The position numbers were made by a program, and so were the translations under genes. Below, piece by piece: positions 34,637 through 42,079 of a stretch of 64,000 nucleotides of DNA (position 1 is its first letter; each line of letters opens with the position of its first letter). Source of the DNA: Flavobacterium humidisoli (GTDB lineage: Bacteria; Bacteroidota; Bacteroidia; Flavobacteriales; Flavobacteriaceae); the NCBI RefSeq assembly GCF_023272795.1, contig NZ_CP096829.1, forward strand, positions 4,960,001 to 5,024,000, written 5' to 3'. The notes beneath the pieces are model-generated. The model saw only the letters and a program-made list of their open reading frames with translations. It ran no database searches and was not told where the DNA came from.

Positions 34637-35887
34637 TCATTCTGAAGCAGAATTGCTTAAATCCAATTCTGTGAAATCTCTTTCTGTTTTGGAAATTATT
34701 ATCGTTGCGACTGTGTTTCCTATTAAATTGGTGATGGCTCTCGCTTCACTCATAAATTTATCTACTCCCAATAAAAAAGCTAATCCTTCAACAGGAATCT
34801 TGTGCAATGCCGTTAAAGTTGATGCTAAAACTATAAATCCGCTTCCTGTCACGCCTGCTGCGCCTTTTGAAGTAATCATTAAAATTCCGATAACGGTCAT
34901 GATTTCGAAAAAGGTTAAATGCACGTCGTACAATTGCGCAATAAAAAGCACCGACATCGAAAGATAAATTGAAGTCCCATCTAGATTAAAAGAATAACCT
35001 GTCGGAATAACCAATCCTACAACCGATTTACTGCAACCCATTCTTTCCAATTTTACCATGATACTTGGCAAAGCAGCTTCAGAAGACGAAGTTCCTAAAA
35101 CCAGTAAAAGTTCTTCTTTAATATATTTCAAAATCGAAAGAATACTTATTTTATAATATCTCAAGATGCTTCCTAGAACTAAAAAGACAAAAAGCGCCAT
35201 AGTCAAATACACACAAAGCATTAGTTTTCCAAGCGGAATCAAAGTCGCGAGACCGAATTTACCAATTGTATAAGCCATTCCGCCAAAAGCACCAATTGGA
35301 GCGAGGTACATTACATATTTTAAACCAAAGAAAACAACTTTTGAAAATCGTTCTAAAACCAAAATGGTCTGTTCTCTCTTTTGATAAAAATTAAGAGCGA
35401 TTCCGCAAATGATAGCCGCTAGTAGAACCTGCAGCGTAAAATTGGACAAGAAAAACTGCAGCCAAGAAAAATGCTCTGAAGCACCTTTTGTATACTGGCT
35501 GGCATCTCCAAATGTCAAACCCGATTTATCAATTTTTCCTGGTTTAAAGATGTAAGCAACTGCGACACCAATTGCGAGAGCAACAGTTGAAACTACTTCA
35601 AAATAAGTTAAAGCTTTAACGCCAATTCGTCCTACTTTTTTTAAGTTCCCCATTCCAGAAATCCCTAAAACAATGGTCAGGAAAATAATTGGGCCAATAA
35701 AAAGAGAAATAAGCTGAATAAACTTCTTTCCTAGAAATTCCATTTTTATACCATTTTCGGGAGAAAAATGTCCAAGTAAAATACCCGAAATAATAGCAAT
35801 TAAAACCCAAAAAGTAAGATTGGTTACAACGGTTCTAAAAAGACTTTTTTTAGATTTAGGAGAAGAATTTGGAGTGGTAATATTCAT
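34637..35887 (-). CDS. Dicarboxylate/amino acid:cation symporter (DAACS)
   Basis: A 416-residue sodium- or proton-coupled transporter of the GltP/DctA family with about eight membrane helices. Substrate-site hallmarks are visible: the serine-rich hairpin VLGTSSSEAALPS, the NLDGTSIY motif in GYSFNLDGTSIYLSMSV, and the second hairpin SKGAAGVTGSGFIVLASTL. The TM8 segment shows LGVDKFMSEARAITNLIGN, where an Arg as here is common in acidic amino acid or dicarboxylate carriers. The preferred substrate (glutamate/aspartate or C4-dicarboxylates) cannot be fixed from sequence. Confidence 0.92.
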   Translation of the reverse strand: MNITTPNSSPKSKKSLFRTVVTNLTFWVLIAIISGILLGHFSPENGIKMEFLGKKFIQLISLFIGPIIFLTIVLGISGMGNLKKVGRIGVKALTYFEVVSTVALAIGVAVAYIFKPGKIDKSGLTFGDASQYTKGASEHFSWLQFFLSNFTLQVLLAAIICGIALNFYQKREQTILVLERFSKVVFFGLKYVMYLAPIGAFGGMAYTIGKFGLATLIPLGKLMLCVYLTMALFVFLVLGSILRYYKISILSILKYIKEELLLVLGTSSSEAALPSIMVKLERMGCSKSVVGLVIPTGYSFNLDGTSIYLSMSVLFIAQLYDVHLTFFEIMTVIGILMITSKGAAGVTGSGFIVLASTLTALHKIPVEGLAFLLGVDKFMSEARAITNLIGNTVATIIISKTERDFTELDLSNSASE

Positions 35888-35925
35888 GAAAATAAGTTAG
35901 ATAGTTCACAAATATATAAAAAATG

Positions 35926-36248
35926 CAGACCTATAAGCCGGATTCTGTTCTTGTCTCATTTTGCAACGATACAATACCTTATCATTTATCTAGATTCCGA
36001 ATTACTTCGAAACTCAATCTACCTACCCTTCGACAACGGACGAGAAGCCCTTAAATGCCGATATACTTGGTATTTCACCGCATAGAGTTTACCTGGTTTC
36101 ACTACAGCATTACCTGTACATACTTTCTGCTGCACTTGTCCTAATCCCTTTCGGAACCGACGGGCGTTACCCGCTATGCTTCTCTGTGGTGTCCGGACTT
36201 TCCTCCCTTCCAATAAATCGGAACGACGATAAGGCGGTCTGCGCTGCA
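35926..36248 (-). ncRNA. rnpB: RNase P RNA (class A)
   Basis: The minus strand reads as bacterial RNase P RNA: 5' GCAGCGCAGACCGCC near 36247, the universal GGAGGAAAGTCCGGAC (CR-I) at about 36195-36210, CACAGAGAAGCATAGCGGGTAACGCCCG, the CR region GTGCAGCAGAAAG, AGTGAAACCAGGTAAACTC, and 3' ATAAGCCGG...GGTCTGC near 35926. About 320 nt long. It is the catalytic RNA that matures tRNA 5' ends. A fortuitous reading frame of 84 codons at 36019-36273 on this strand is not a gene. Confidence 0.95.
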
Positions 36249-36368
36249 AAAATAGGCATTTAAGGACTAACAATAACGATTTTAAATTTCAGATTTTATG
36301 AATTTTATCATAACTTTTTAATTTTAAAATAGTTATCTTTAAAAATCTATAATTTAAATCAGTTTATC

Positions 36369-36662
36369 ATGAAAAGAATGTATCATTACGCAACTGTTTC
36401 AAAAGCTTTAGATCAATTGAATGAAAAAGGGTTTACGTGCGATTTTAATCGAAATGCAGAAGCGATTAAAAAGAATCCTGAGAAATTTGAAATTGTTCAT
36501 GTGTATCGATACGAGGGTGAGTCGGACCCAGCAGATGAAGCAGTTGTATACGGAATTAAATCGACTTCGGGTAAAAAAGGAGTTTATGTTGCTGGCTTTT
36601 CGGCAGATTCAGATCAGGAAACAGCAAAGTTTTTATTTGATTTAAGTATTAGGGGAAGGTAA
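36369..36662 (+). CDS. Conserved hypothetical protein, about 100 residues
   Basis: A 97-residue soluble protein with the pattern MYHYATVSKALDQLNEKGFT at the start and GKKGVYVAGFSADSDQETAK near the end. Members of this flavobacterial family are often labelled phosphoribosylpyrophosphate synthetase in databases (recollection), but the protein is far too short for that enzyme and lacks its PRPP-binding site, so the label is unsafe. It lies beside rnpB on the opposite strand and is convergent with the LysM gene. No function is proposed. Confidence 0.78.
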   Translation: MKRMYHYATVSKALDQLNEKGFTCDFNRNAEAIKKNPEKFEIVHVYRYEGESDPADEAVVYGIKSTSGKKGVYVAGFSADSDQETAKFLFDLSIRGR

Positions 36663-36681
36663 AATTTTAAAACTTAAAACT

Positions 36682-36734
36682 AAAAAAATCCAAATTCCAA
36701 TTCGTTTATTAAAAATTGGATTTTGGATTTTTTT
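36682..36734. terminator. Bidirectional palindrome, AATTCCAA family
   Basis: The arms 36682-36702 and 36714-36734 match at 20 of 21 positions, with A-tract on the left, T-tract on the right and an 11-nt loop. It lies between the convergent 97-residue protein and LysM genes and shares its core words with the elements at 1829 and 29833. Confidence 0.8.
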
Positions 36735-36751
36735 ATTGGAATTTTCGAAAT

Positions 36752-37123
36752 TTATGCTGAAGGAATTTTAAGTTTCCAACCTGGTTTAATTAAATCAGGG
36801 TTTGAAATAATATCTTTATTCGCTTCAAAAATATCATTCCACGAAATACCGTATGCCGCAGCAATTTTAGATAACGAATCACCTCCTTTTACAATATATT
36901 CCTTTGTTGCACCTTCTGTAACGGCAATATTCATTACAACATCTGCCGATCTGTATTCAGGATCAATTTTTTCGTACGCAGTCCAAAGTTTTTCTTTATC
37001 AGCAGCCGATTTAGCCGTACCATCAATATAAAGCACATTATCCTGTTCTCTTACCTGTAAATTAGCAATTCCAACTTCAGTTGCTAAATTTATCACTTCT
37101 CTGTATTTATCCTGTAAACTCAT
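36752..37123 (-). CDS. BON-LysM domain protein (Kbp/YgaU-like), copy 2
   Basis: A 123-residue protein with an N-terminal BON-like domain (LQVREQDNVLYIDGTAKSA) and a C-terminal LysM (KEYIVKGGDSLSKIAAAYGI, LIKPGWKLKIP). The domain order and small size are those of E. coli Kbp (YgaU), a potassium-binding cytoplasmic protein, but binding here is unproven. There is no signal peptide. It lies 7 bp after the BON lipoprotein gene and forms a two-gene unit that is duplicated just upstream (37818-38674), the copies being clearly paralogous. Confidence 0.85.
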   Translation of the reverse strand: MSLQDKYREVINLATEVGIANLQVREQDNVLYIDGTAKSAADKEKLWTAYEKIDPEYRSADVVMNIAVTEGATKEYIVKGGDSLSKIAAAYGISWNDIFEANKDIISNPDLIKPGWKLKIPSA

Positions 37124-37130
37124 AACATCC

Positions 37131-37607
37131 TTATTTAATAGTTAATTTATTGTCTACTTTTTTAGGATTTAATTCCTGAATACTTTGCATTAAAGGCTGC
37201 AATCTGTCTTTTGCAATTTCTCCCGAAAGCGTAACAACGCCACCAACAACAGTTGCACTCACACCATCGTAAGCATCGACTACTTTGCTCACAGCTTTAT
37301 CTAAATCGGTGTCTGAATTAATAATAACAGTCGCCGCGGCAGGCTCTTGATTGGCTCTGGCAAGTTCGCAGGTATTGACAACAGATTTTACACCTTTGGT
37401 TGCTCTTACGCTTTTTTCAATATTTTTCTTGAACATTTCATCGTCACAAATACCTGTAATTGTAGCTACACCTTCATGTACAGAAACTTGGATATCAGGA
37501 TCATTTATTTTTTCTTGTAGTGCTTTTTCAATGTCAGCATCGTTAGGTTTACAGGATACCAAAGCAACAGTAAGGCATATTCCTAATAAAATGGATCTCA
37601 TTTTCAT
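37131..37607 (-). CDS. BON-domain lipoprotein, copy 2
   Basis: A 158-residue predicted lipoprotein: the signal ends in lipobox LVSC (MKMRSILLGICLTVALVSC), then two BON domains, about residues 25-85 (VSVHEGVATITGICDDEMFK) and 95-158 (VTLSGEIAKDRLQPLMQS). BON domains bind phospholipid surfaces and occur in envelope-stress proteins such as OsmY and DolP. It is paralogous to the gene at 38198-38674 and paired with the LysM gene that follows. The role is likely envelope maintenance; this is inference. Confidence 0.85.
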   Translation of the reverse strand: MKMRSILLGICLTVALVSCKPNDADIEKALQEKINDPDIQVSVHEGVATITGICDDEMFKKNIEKSVRATKGVKSVVNTCELARANQEPAAATVIINSDTDLDKAVSKVVDAYDGVSATVVGGVVTLSGEIAKDRLQPLMQSIQELNPKKVDNKLTIK

Positions 37608-37769
37608 AATACTCTCTTTTAGTTATTTACATTTTTAAAATTAAGGAGATTAATTATCAAATGATTATAAAATGTTGTGATGAGATTTATAAGTTTTCAA
37701 GTAGCATATTAACCTGAGATTCTTTAGTGACATAAGATGAGAATAAATTTTTCGATTAAATCACAACAA

Positions 37770-37800
37770 AAAAAGCCCATCATTTAGATGGACTTTTACA
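37770..37800 (-). terminator. Candidate terminator after first LysM gene
   Basis: AAAAGCCCATC and GATGGACTTTT can pair with one mismatch around an ATTTA loop, with A/T tracts on both sides; it lies just downstream of the stop of the LysM gene at 37818. The rest of the 210-bp spacer up to 37817 is AT-rich and featureless to me. Confidence 0.55.
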
Positions 37801-37817
37801 ACACAACATAAGTAAAA

Positions 37818-38189
37818 TTATACTGTTGGTATTTTTAACTTCCAGCCCGGCTGTATAATGTCTGGGTTTTTAATAATGTCTTTATTGGCTTCATAAATAG
37901 TCTGCCATGAAACGCCATGCGCTTTTCCTATTTTTGATAAAGAATCTCCACCTACAACAGTATATTCTATAGAAGTTCCTTCTGAAACTTCAATATTCAT
38001 TACTACATCTGCCGATCTAAAATCAGGGTCTATTTTTCCGTAAGCAGCCCAAAGTTTTTCTTTATCATCTGCAGATTTTGCCGTTCCATCAACATATAGC
38101 ACATTATCTTGTTCTCTTACTTGCAAATCAGCCACTCCTAAATTAGAAGCTAAATCTGTTAACTCTTTGTATTTATCTTTTAAACTCAT
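37818..38189 (-). CDS. BON-LysM domain protein (Kbp/YgaU-like), copy 1
   Basis: A 123-residue paralogue of the gene at 36752-37123, same length and domain order: a BON-like part (LQVREQDNVLYVDGTAKSAD) and a C-terminal LysM (EYTVVGGDSLSKIGKAHGVS, IIQPGWKLKIPTV). Most positions are shared with its copy, and the differences are spread along the protein, so the duplication is not recent. It is separated by 8 bp from the upstream BON lipoprotein gene, as in the second unit. Confidence 0.85.
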   Translation of the reverse strand: MSLKDKYKELTDLASNLGVADLQVREQDNVLYVDGTAKSADDKEKLWAAYGKIDPDFRSADVVMNIEVSEGTSIEYTVVGGDSLSKIGKAHGVSWQTIYEANKDIIKNPDIIQPGWKLKIPTV

Positions 38190-38197
38190 AACATCAA

Positions 38198-38674
38198 TTA
38201 TTTAATAGTTAATTTGTTTTCTACTTTTTTAGGCTTCAATTCCTGAATACTTTTTATCAAATTTTGCAATTGACTTCTTTTGATCTCGCCAGTAAGTGTA
38301 ACCACGCCATCTTTAACTGCTGCCGTTACACCGCTGTACGTTTTTACTACCTCATTTACCGAAGTGGTTAAAACTGCATCAGGATTAATTTCTACAGGAG
38401 CCGCAACTACAGGTTCTGGAGCTGGAATCTCACAATTGTTCACGACCGATTTAACACCTTTAATTCCTTTTACAATACTTTCTGCATTTTGCTTGAAAGC
38501 GTCATCTTTACAAGTACCCGAAATAGTCGCAACACCTTTCTCTACAGTTACTGAAACTCCAGGTAATTTGCTTAATTTTGCAGTAATTTCCTTTTGAATA
38601 TCTGCATCTTTAGGTCCGCAAGCCACTAATAAAAAAGTAAAACTCATTCCTAATAACATCGATTTAATTTTCAT
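38198..38674 (-). CDS. BON-domain lipoprotein, copy 1
   Basis: A 158-residue lipoprotein (MKIKSMLLGMSFTFLLVAC, lipobox LVAC) with two BON domains (VTVEKGVATISGTCKDDAFK and VTLTGEIKRSQLQNLIKS). Identical in length to its paralogue at 37131-37607. A proline-rich hinge (IPAPEPVVAAPVEIN) links the domains here, while the other copy has an alanine-rich one. The unit probably arose by tandem duplication of a two-gene operon. Confidence 0.85.
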   Translation of the reverse strand: MKIKSMLLGMSFTFLLVACGPKDADIQKEITAKLSKLPGVSVTVEKGVATISGTCKDDAFKQNAESIVKGIKGVKSVVNNCEIPAPEPVVAAPVEINPDAVLTTSVNEVVKTYSGVTAAVKDGVVTLTGEIKRSQLQNLIKSIQELKPKKVENKLTIK

Positions 38675-38791
38675 AATGATATCTTTTTTAAATTAATTAA
38701 TCTTCTAAGTTAACGAATAAATCAATCATATATTACAAAATAATCTTACATTTTTAAATATTATTGATTTCTTAAAATTAGCTCATAAAAA

Positions 38792-38819
38792 AAGTTTTGA
38801 ATTATAAAATTCAAAACTT
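38792..38819 (-). terminator. Hairpin downstream of NIPSNAP gene
   Basis: AAGTTTTGAATT (38792-38803) and AATTCAAAACTT (38808-38819) form a perfect 12-bp stem with loop ATAA. It lies about 100 bp past the NIPSNAP stop and upstream of the BON lipoprotein; it is probably the terminator of the former. The remainder of the 246-bp gap is AT-rich without other features. Confidence 0.6.
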
Positions 38820-38920
38820 CTATGATTTCACAAAACACAACTAGCTACTTATCAATCAATTACCAATAATAAAGATAAATATCTTAATACATACTCTGTC
38901 CAAACTTTACAATCAAAACT

Positions 38921-39319
38921 TTAATTAGGTGAATAATCTACCTTTGTCAAAATTCGGTCTTCAATATTGCCTACTACATCACCATATTTGGCTGTATATT
39001 GTTTTTTAATATCAATCCACTCCTGATCTTTTCTAAAATCTTCCCAAGCTTTTTTCATTGCTGTTTCATTTGGCCATTCTAGAAAATATACAAATTCGGT
39101 CTTCTTATCTGATTTTGATTCGTAAATCGAAATAATTTTAAAGTTGTATTTCTTCATAATACGCATTGCATGATCCTTAAAACGTTCGTGGAACTCATGT
39201 TTATTGCTTTCAAAAATCTCATAAATACGCAATTGAAAAACTGGTTTTGTCTGAGATTGATTTTGTGCTTGAGCAGCAAATGCTGCAAAAAGAACAAAAA
39301 TTAAAAAATATTTTTTCAT
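38921..39319 (-). CDS. Secreted NIPSNAP family protein
   Basis: A 132-residue protein with a signal peptide (MKKYFLIFVLFAAFAAQAQ) followed by a single NIPSNAP domain (ferredoxin-like dimeric alpha-beta barrel): FQLRIYEIFESNKHEFHERF, HAMRIMKKYNF, FVYFLEWPNETAMKKAWEDF, DQEWIDIKK. The family is structural/sensing in eukaryotes and of unknown function in bacteria. Exported versions are common in Bacteroidota. It sits 17 bp downstream of the hypothetical membrane protein on the same strand and may be cotranscribed. Confidence 0.87.
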   Translation of the reverse strand: MKKYFLIFVLFAAFAAQAQNQSQTKPVFQLRIYEIFESNKHEFHERFKDHAMRIMKKYNFKIISIYESKSDKKTEFVYFLEWPNETAMKKAWEDFRKDQEWIDIKKQYTAKYGDVVGNIEDRILTKVDYSPN

Positions 39320-39336
39320 GAGCTATAAGTTTATTA

Positions 39337-40137
39337 TTAACTGCCGATCTTACCATATCGCTGTTGTTCAGAAAAATAGATAATAATTGTTTTTCCATTC
39401 TTTTTATATGGATAAAACAATTCATAAACTCCCTTACTCGAGCTATATCTTAATTCATCATTATTTTGATTAAAAACTTCATTCAAATAAGCTCTTTCTT
39501 CTTTAGTGGTCTGATAAATATAATTTACCTTTTTAGGCTGTATGCTATCATTTGCATCCAAACTTTCATTGTAATAGGCATTAAATCCAAGAAAAGCAGG
39601 CGCCCCTTTAATAGAATCTTTTACAATCAATGTTACACTCGGAAAGTTTTTATCTGTTGCAGACAAAACCCTTAAAATGCCAGTTGTTTCCTTGATATAA
39701 GATTTAGAAAAAGTGTAATTCAAAAGTTTATCGCTATTGGTTTTATTCGATTCTATAATAGATTTTGCAGAATTAATGAGCATCTTTTCTTTTTTAGCAG
39801 AAGTCAGATAATTTCCTCCAAAAAGTATAATTAGAATTAATGGAAAAATTAAAAGCAAAGTCAGAACCTTGCGTCTATTTGATTTGGTATTTACTTCGTC
39901 TTCATTTTTTCTTTCTGCAATTCTCGTCAAATTAAACATCAGATTGACAATTAGAGATCCAGCCATAAGGGCAAGAATTCCTAGAATGCTTAAATAGAAA
40001 CTTTCGGTCATATTTTCTCTAAAAACTTTTAGTCCGAAAACCTCAATTACAATAAATGTAAACACCCAATACAATAATAAAAGTATAGAAGTAATTCCGA
40101 TAATGTTGCTTAATTTAACAATCTGTTTTGCGTTCAT
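39337..40137 (-). CDS. Hypothetical membrane protein with extracytoplasmic domain
   Basis: A 266-residue protein I do not recognise. Three hydrophobic segments occur in the first half (LSNIIGITSILLLLYWVFTF, YLSILGILALMAGSLIVNLM, VLTLLLIFPLILIILFGGNYL), and the remaining about 145 residues form a soluble, probably periplasmic domain with strands such as ITFSKSYIKETTGILRVL-like and YEYLFYPYKKNGKTIIIYF-like segments. The aspect resembles uncharacterised flavobacterial peptidase-associated proteins, but no motif supports a function. It lies just before the NIPSNAP gene. Confidence 0.65.
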   Translation of the reverse strand: MNAKQIVKLSNIIGITSILLLLYWVFTFIVIEVFGLKVFRENMTESFYLSILGILALMAGSLIVNLMFNLTRIAERKNEDEVNTKSNRRKVLTLLLIFPLILIILFGGNYLTSAKKEKMLINSAKSIIESNKTNSDKLLNYTFSKSYIKETTGILRVLSATDKNFPSVTLIVKDSIKGAPAFLGFNAYYNESLDANDSIQPKKVNYIYQTTKEERAYLNEVFNQNNDELRYSSSKGVYELFYPYKKNGKTIIIYFSEQQRYGKIGS

Positions 40138-40246
40138 GAATTATAAAGATTATGTTTCTTTTAAAATAAGTTATTTAGTTTCGCATTAAAAATAGTACAT
40201 TTTTTATTACAAAAAATTTATTATTATTGTATTTAAAATCTAATTT

Positions 40247-40903
40247 ATGAAGTTTAGTCCTCTTCTATTTTTTTTAATTCTTTCATTTCCTAATTATTCT
40301 TTTTCATGTGATTGTAAGACGATTGACCGAGAGAATATGGTAAAAACAGGATTAAAGCATGAAATTGTGTTTTACGGAGAAGTTATCGAGGTAGACTCAA
40401 TTAAAAAAAAATATACTTTTAGAATTATAGAACTCTTTAAAGGAAAATACAATTCTCAGTTCATTACACAAAAGTATTCTGGCAATTGTTCTAAAATCCC
40501 ATCTCTAAAACAACTTTGGATTGTTTATGCTGATTTTAATGAAGATAAAACTATTGAAGTAAGTGGCTGTTCTCCTAGTACTGGTTTTAAACCTTATGGG
40601 AGCGACTCCATACCTCCTCCACCAAAAATCAAAACCGCTCAAAAGACAGATGATCAAATAAAATCATTGTTTTTTTATGTTTGGGATCTGAAATTTGAAA
40701 ATCGAAATTTACAAGACTGGATTTACCAATTAGAAAAGTTACGAGCTTATAAGAAATCCCAAAAAGAAATTTCTGATAAAGAAATAATAGCAACAAAATT
40801 GGAAACCTACAGCCAATATATTATCATTTCTTTGATTGTCAACATCGTATTATTTCTGAGTTTACTCTTTGTTATTTTGAAGAAAAAGAATTTCGCCAAA
40901 TAA
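40247..40903 (+). CDS. Exported protein with NTR-like N-terminal domain and C-terminal TM anchor
   Basis: A 218-residue protein with signal peptide (MKFSPLLFFLILSFPNYSFS) directly followed by CDCKTIDRENMVK, a cysteine-rich start typical of netrin/TIMP-like (NTR) modules in flavobacterial hypothetical proteins; other cysteines are in YSGNCSKIP and VSGCSPSTG, allowing disulfides. A C-terminal helix (YIIISLIVNIVLFLSLLFVIL) and basic KKKNFAK end anchor it in the inner membrane. The function is unknown. It is upstream of dnaX by 61 bp but looks unrelated to it. Confidence 0.68.
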   Translation: MKFSPLLFFLILSFPNYSFSCDCKTIDRENMVKTGLKHEIVFYGEVIEVDSIKKKYTFRIIELFKGKYNSQFITQKYSGNCSKIPSLKQLWIVYADFNEDKTIEVSGCSPSTGFKPYGSDSIPPPPKIKTAQKTDDQIKSLFFYVWDLKFENRNLQDWIYQLEKLRAYKKSQKEISDKEIIATKLETYSQYIIISLIVNIVLFLSLLFVILKKKNFAK

Positions 40904-40937
40904 CTAAAATCGGTTTTAAACAACGAAACAAAAGTCA

Positions 40938-40945
40938 TATATTTG
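40938..40945 (+). promoter_or_regulatory. Candidate -7 box for dnaX
   Basis: TATATTTG matches the Bacteroidota TAnnTTTG -7 consensus, 19 nt before the dnaX ATG. A clear TTTG -33 element is not visible at the usual spacing, so confidence is limited. Confidence 0.35.
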
Positions 40946-40964
40946 CTATCGAATAAAAAAGAAT

Positions 40965-42050
40965 ATGGAACAATTTGTAGTATCGGCACGTAAATATCGC
41001 CCGCAGACCTTTAAGGATGTTGTGGGGCAAAAAGCCATTACAAACACTTTGTTGAATGCTATTGAAACCAATCACTTAGCTTCTGCTCTTTTATTCACAG
41101 GACCACGTGGAGTTGGAAAAACGACTTGCGCCCGTATCTTGGCTCGAAAAATAAATCAGCCTGGATATGATGATCCTACCGAGGATTTTGCATTTAACGT
41201 TTTTGAGCTAGATGCTGCTTCAAACAATTCGGTTGATGATATTCGTAATCTTATCGATCAGGTTAGAATCCCGCCACAGACTGGACAGTACAAAGTATAT
41301 ATTATTGACGAGGTTCATATGTTGTCTTCGGCTGCTTTTAATGCTTTTCTTAAAACATTGGAAGAACCGCCAAAACATGCTATTTTCATTTTAGCAACAA
41401 CAGAAAAACACAAAATCCTTCCAACGATTTTATCTCGCTGTCAGATTTTTGATTTCAAAAGAATTACAGTAAAAGATGCTAAAGAACATTTGGCAGATGT
41501 TGCTGAAAGTCAAGGAATTGTTTTTGAAGATGATGCACTGCATATTATTGCTCAAAAAGCAGATGGTGCGATGCGTGATGCTTTGTCTATTTTCGACCGT
41601 GTAGTATCATACTGCGGAACAAATTTAACCCGTCAGGCTGTAACTGAAAACCTAAACGTTTTAGATTACGAAACTTACATTTCGATTACCGATTTACTTT
41701 TAGAAAATGAAATTCCTAAGCTTTTATTAGCTTATAACGACATTCTTGCTAAAGGTTTTGACGGACATCATTTTATTGCTGGTTTGGCTTCTCATTTTAG
41801 AGATTTATTGGTAAGCAAAACTCCTTCGACTATTGCTTTATTAGAAGTTGGAGAACAAGCACAGCAAATGTATGCAACGCAATCGCAGAAATGTTCTCAA
41901 GAATTTTTATTAAAAGGAATTGACATTGCAAACGACTGTGATTTAAAATACAAATTAAGTCAGAATCAACGACTTTTAGTTGAATTATGCTTGATGCAAT
42001 TGGCCTCTATCAACTTTGATGGAGAAAAAAAAAAGCTGAGCAATTCATAA
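40965..42050 (+). CDS. dnaX: DNA polymerase III subunit gamma (zero-frame product)
   Basis: A 361-residue clamp-loader ATPase. Motifs: SARKYRPQTFKDVVGQKAI at the N-terminus, Walker A GPRGVGKTTCARIL, Walker B IIDEVHMLS, sensor 1 ATTEKHKILPTILSRC and sensor 2 GAMRDALSIFDR. The zinc module cysteines (CxxC) normally between Walker A and B are absent; the segment instead reads KINQPGYDDPTEDFAFNVFE. The zero frame stops just after a run of ten A, giving a gamma-length product. The -1 frame continues for a further 232 codons, so a tau form probably arises by frameshifting. It loads the sliding clamp at replication forks. Confidence 0.93.
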   Translation: MEQFVVSARKYRPQTFKDVVGQKAITNTLLNAIETNHLASALLFTGPRGVGKTTCARILARKINQPGYDDPTEDFAFNVFELDAASNNSVDDIRNLIDQVRIPPQTGQYKVYIIDEVHMLSSAAFNAFLKTLEEPPKHAIFILATTEKHKILPTILSRCQIFDFKRITVKDAKEHLADVAESQGIVFEDDALHIIAQKADGAMRDALSIFDRVVSYCGTNLTRQAVTENLNVLDYETYISITDLLLENEIPKLLLAYNDILAKGFDGHHFIAGLASHFRDLLVSKTPSTIALLEVGEQAQQMYATQSQKCSQEFLLKGIDIANDCDLKYKLSQNQRLLVELCLMQLASINFDGEKKKLSNS

Positions 42051-42079
42051 TTCCGCCTGTTTACTTTAAAAACGGAGGC
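42025..42079 (+). other. dnaX slippery site A-AAA-AAG in an A10 run, with GGAG and downstream hairpin
   Basis: Ten consecutive A (42025-42034) followed by G. In the zero frame the codons are AAA AAA AAG, so the heptamer A AAA AAG (42029-42035) is the same as the E. coli dnaX shift site. GGAG (42021-42024) lies directly upstream and could act as a stimulatory Shine-Dalgarno. Downstream, GCCT-GTTT (42055-42062) and AAAC-GG-AGGC (42070-42079) can form a bulged stem. An A10 tract also permits transcriptional slippage, as in Thermus dnaX. Confidence 0.75.

Noticed and set aside
36019..36273. An 84-codon minus-strand frame
   Set aside because: It lies wholly within the RNase P RNA region and includes its conserved RNA motifs; it is not a protein gene.
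36369..36662. Phosphoribosylpyrophosphate synthetase label
   Set aside because: The protein is 97 residues and has no PRPP-binding motif.
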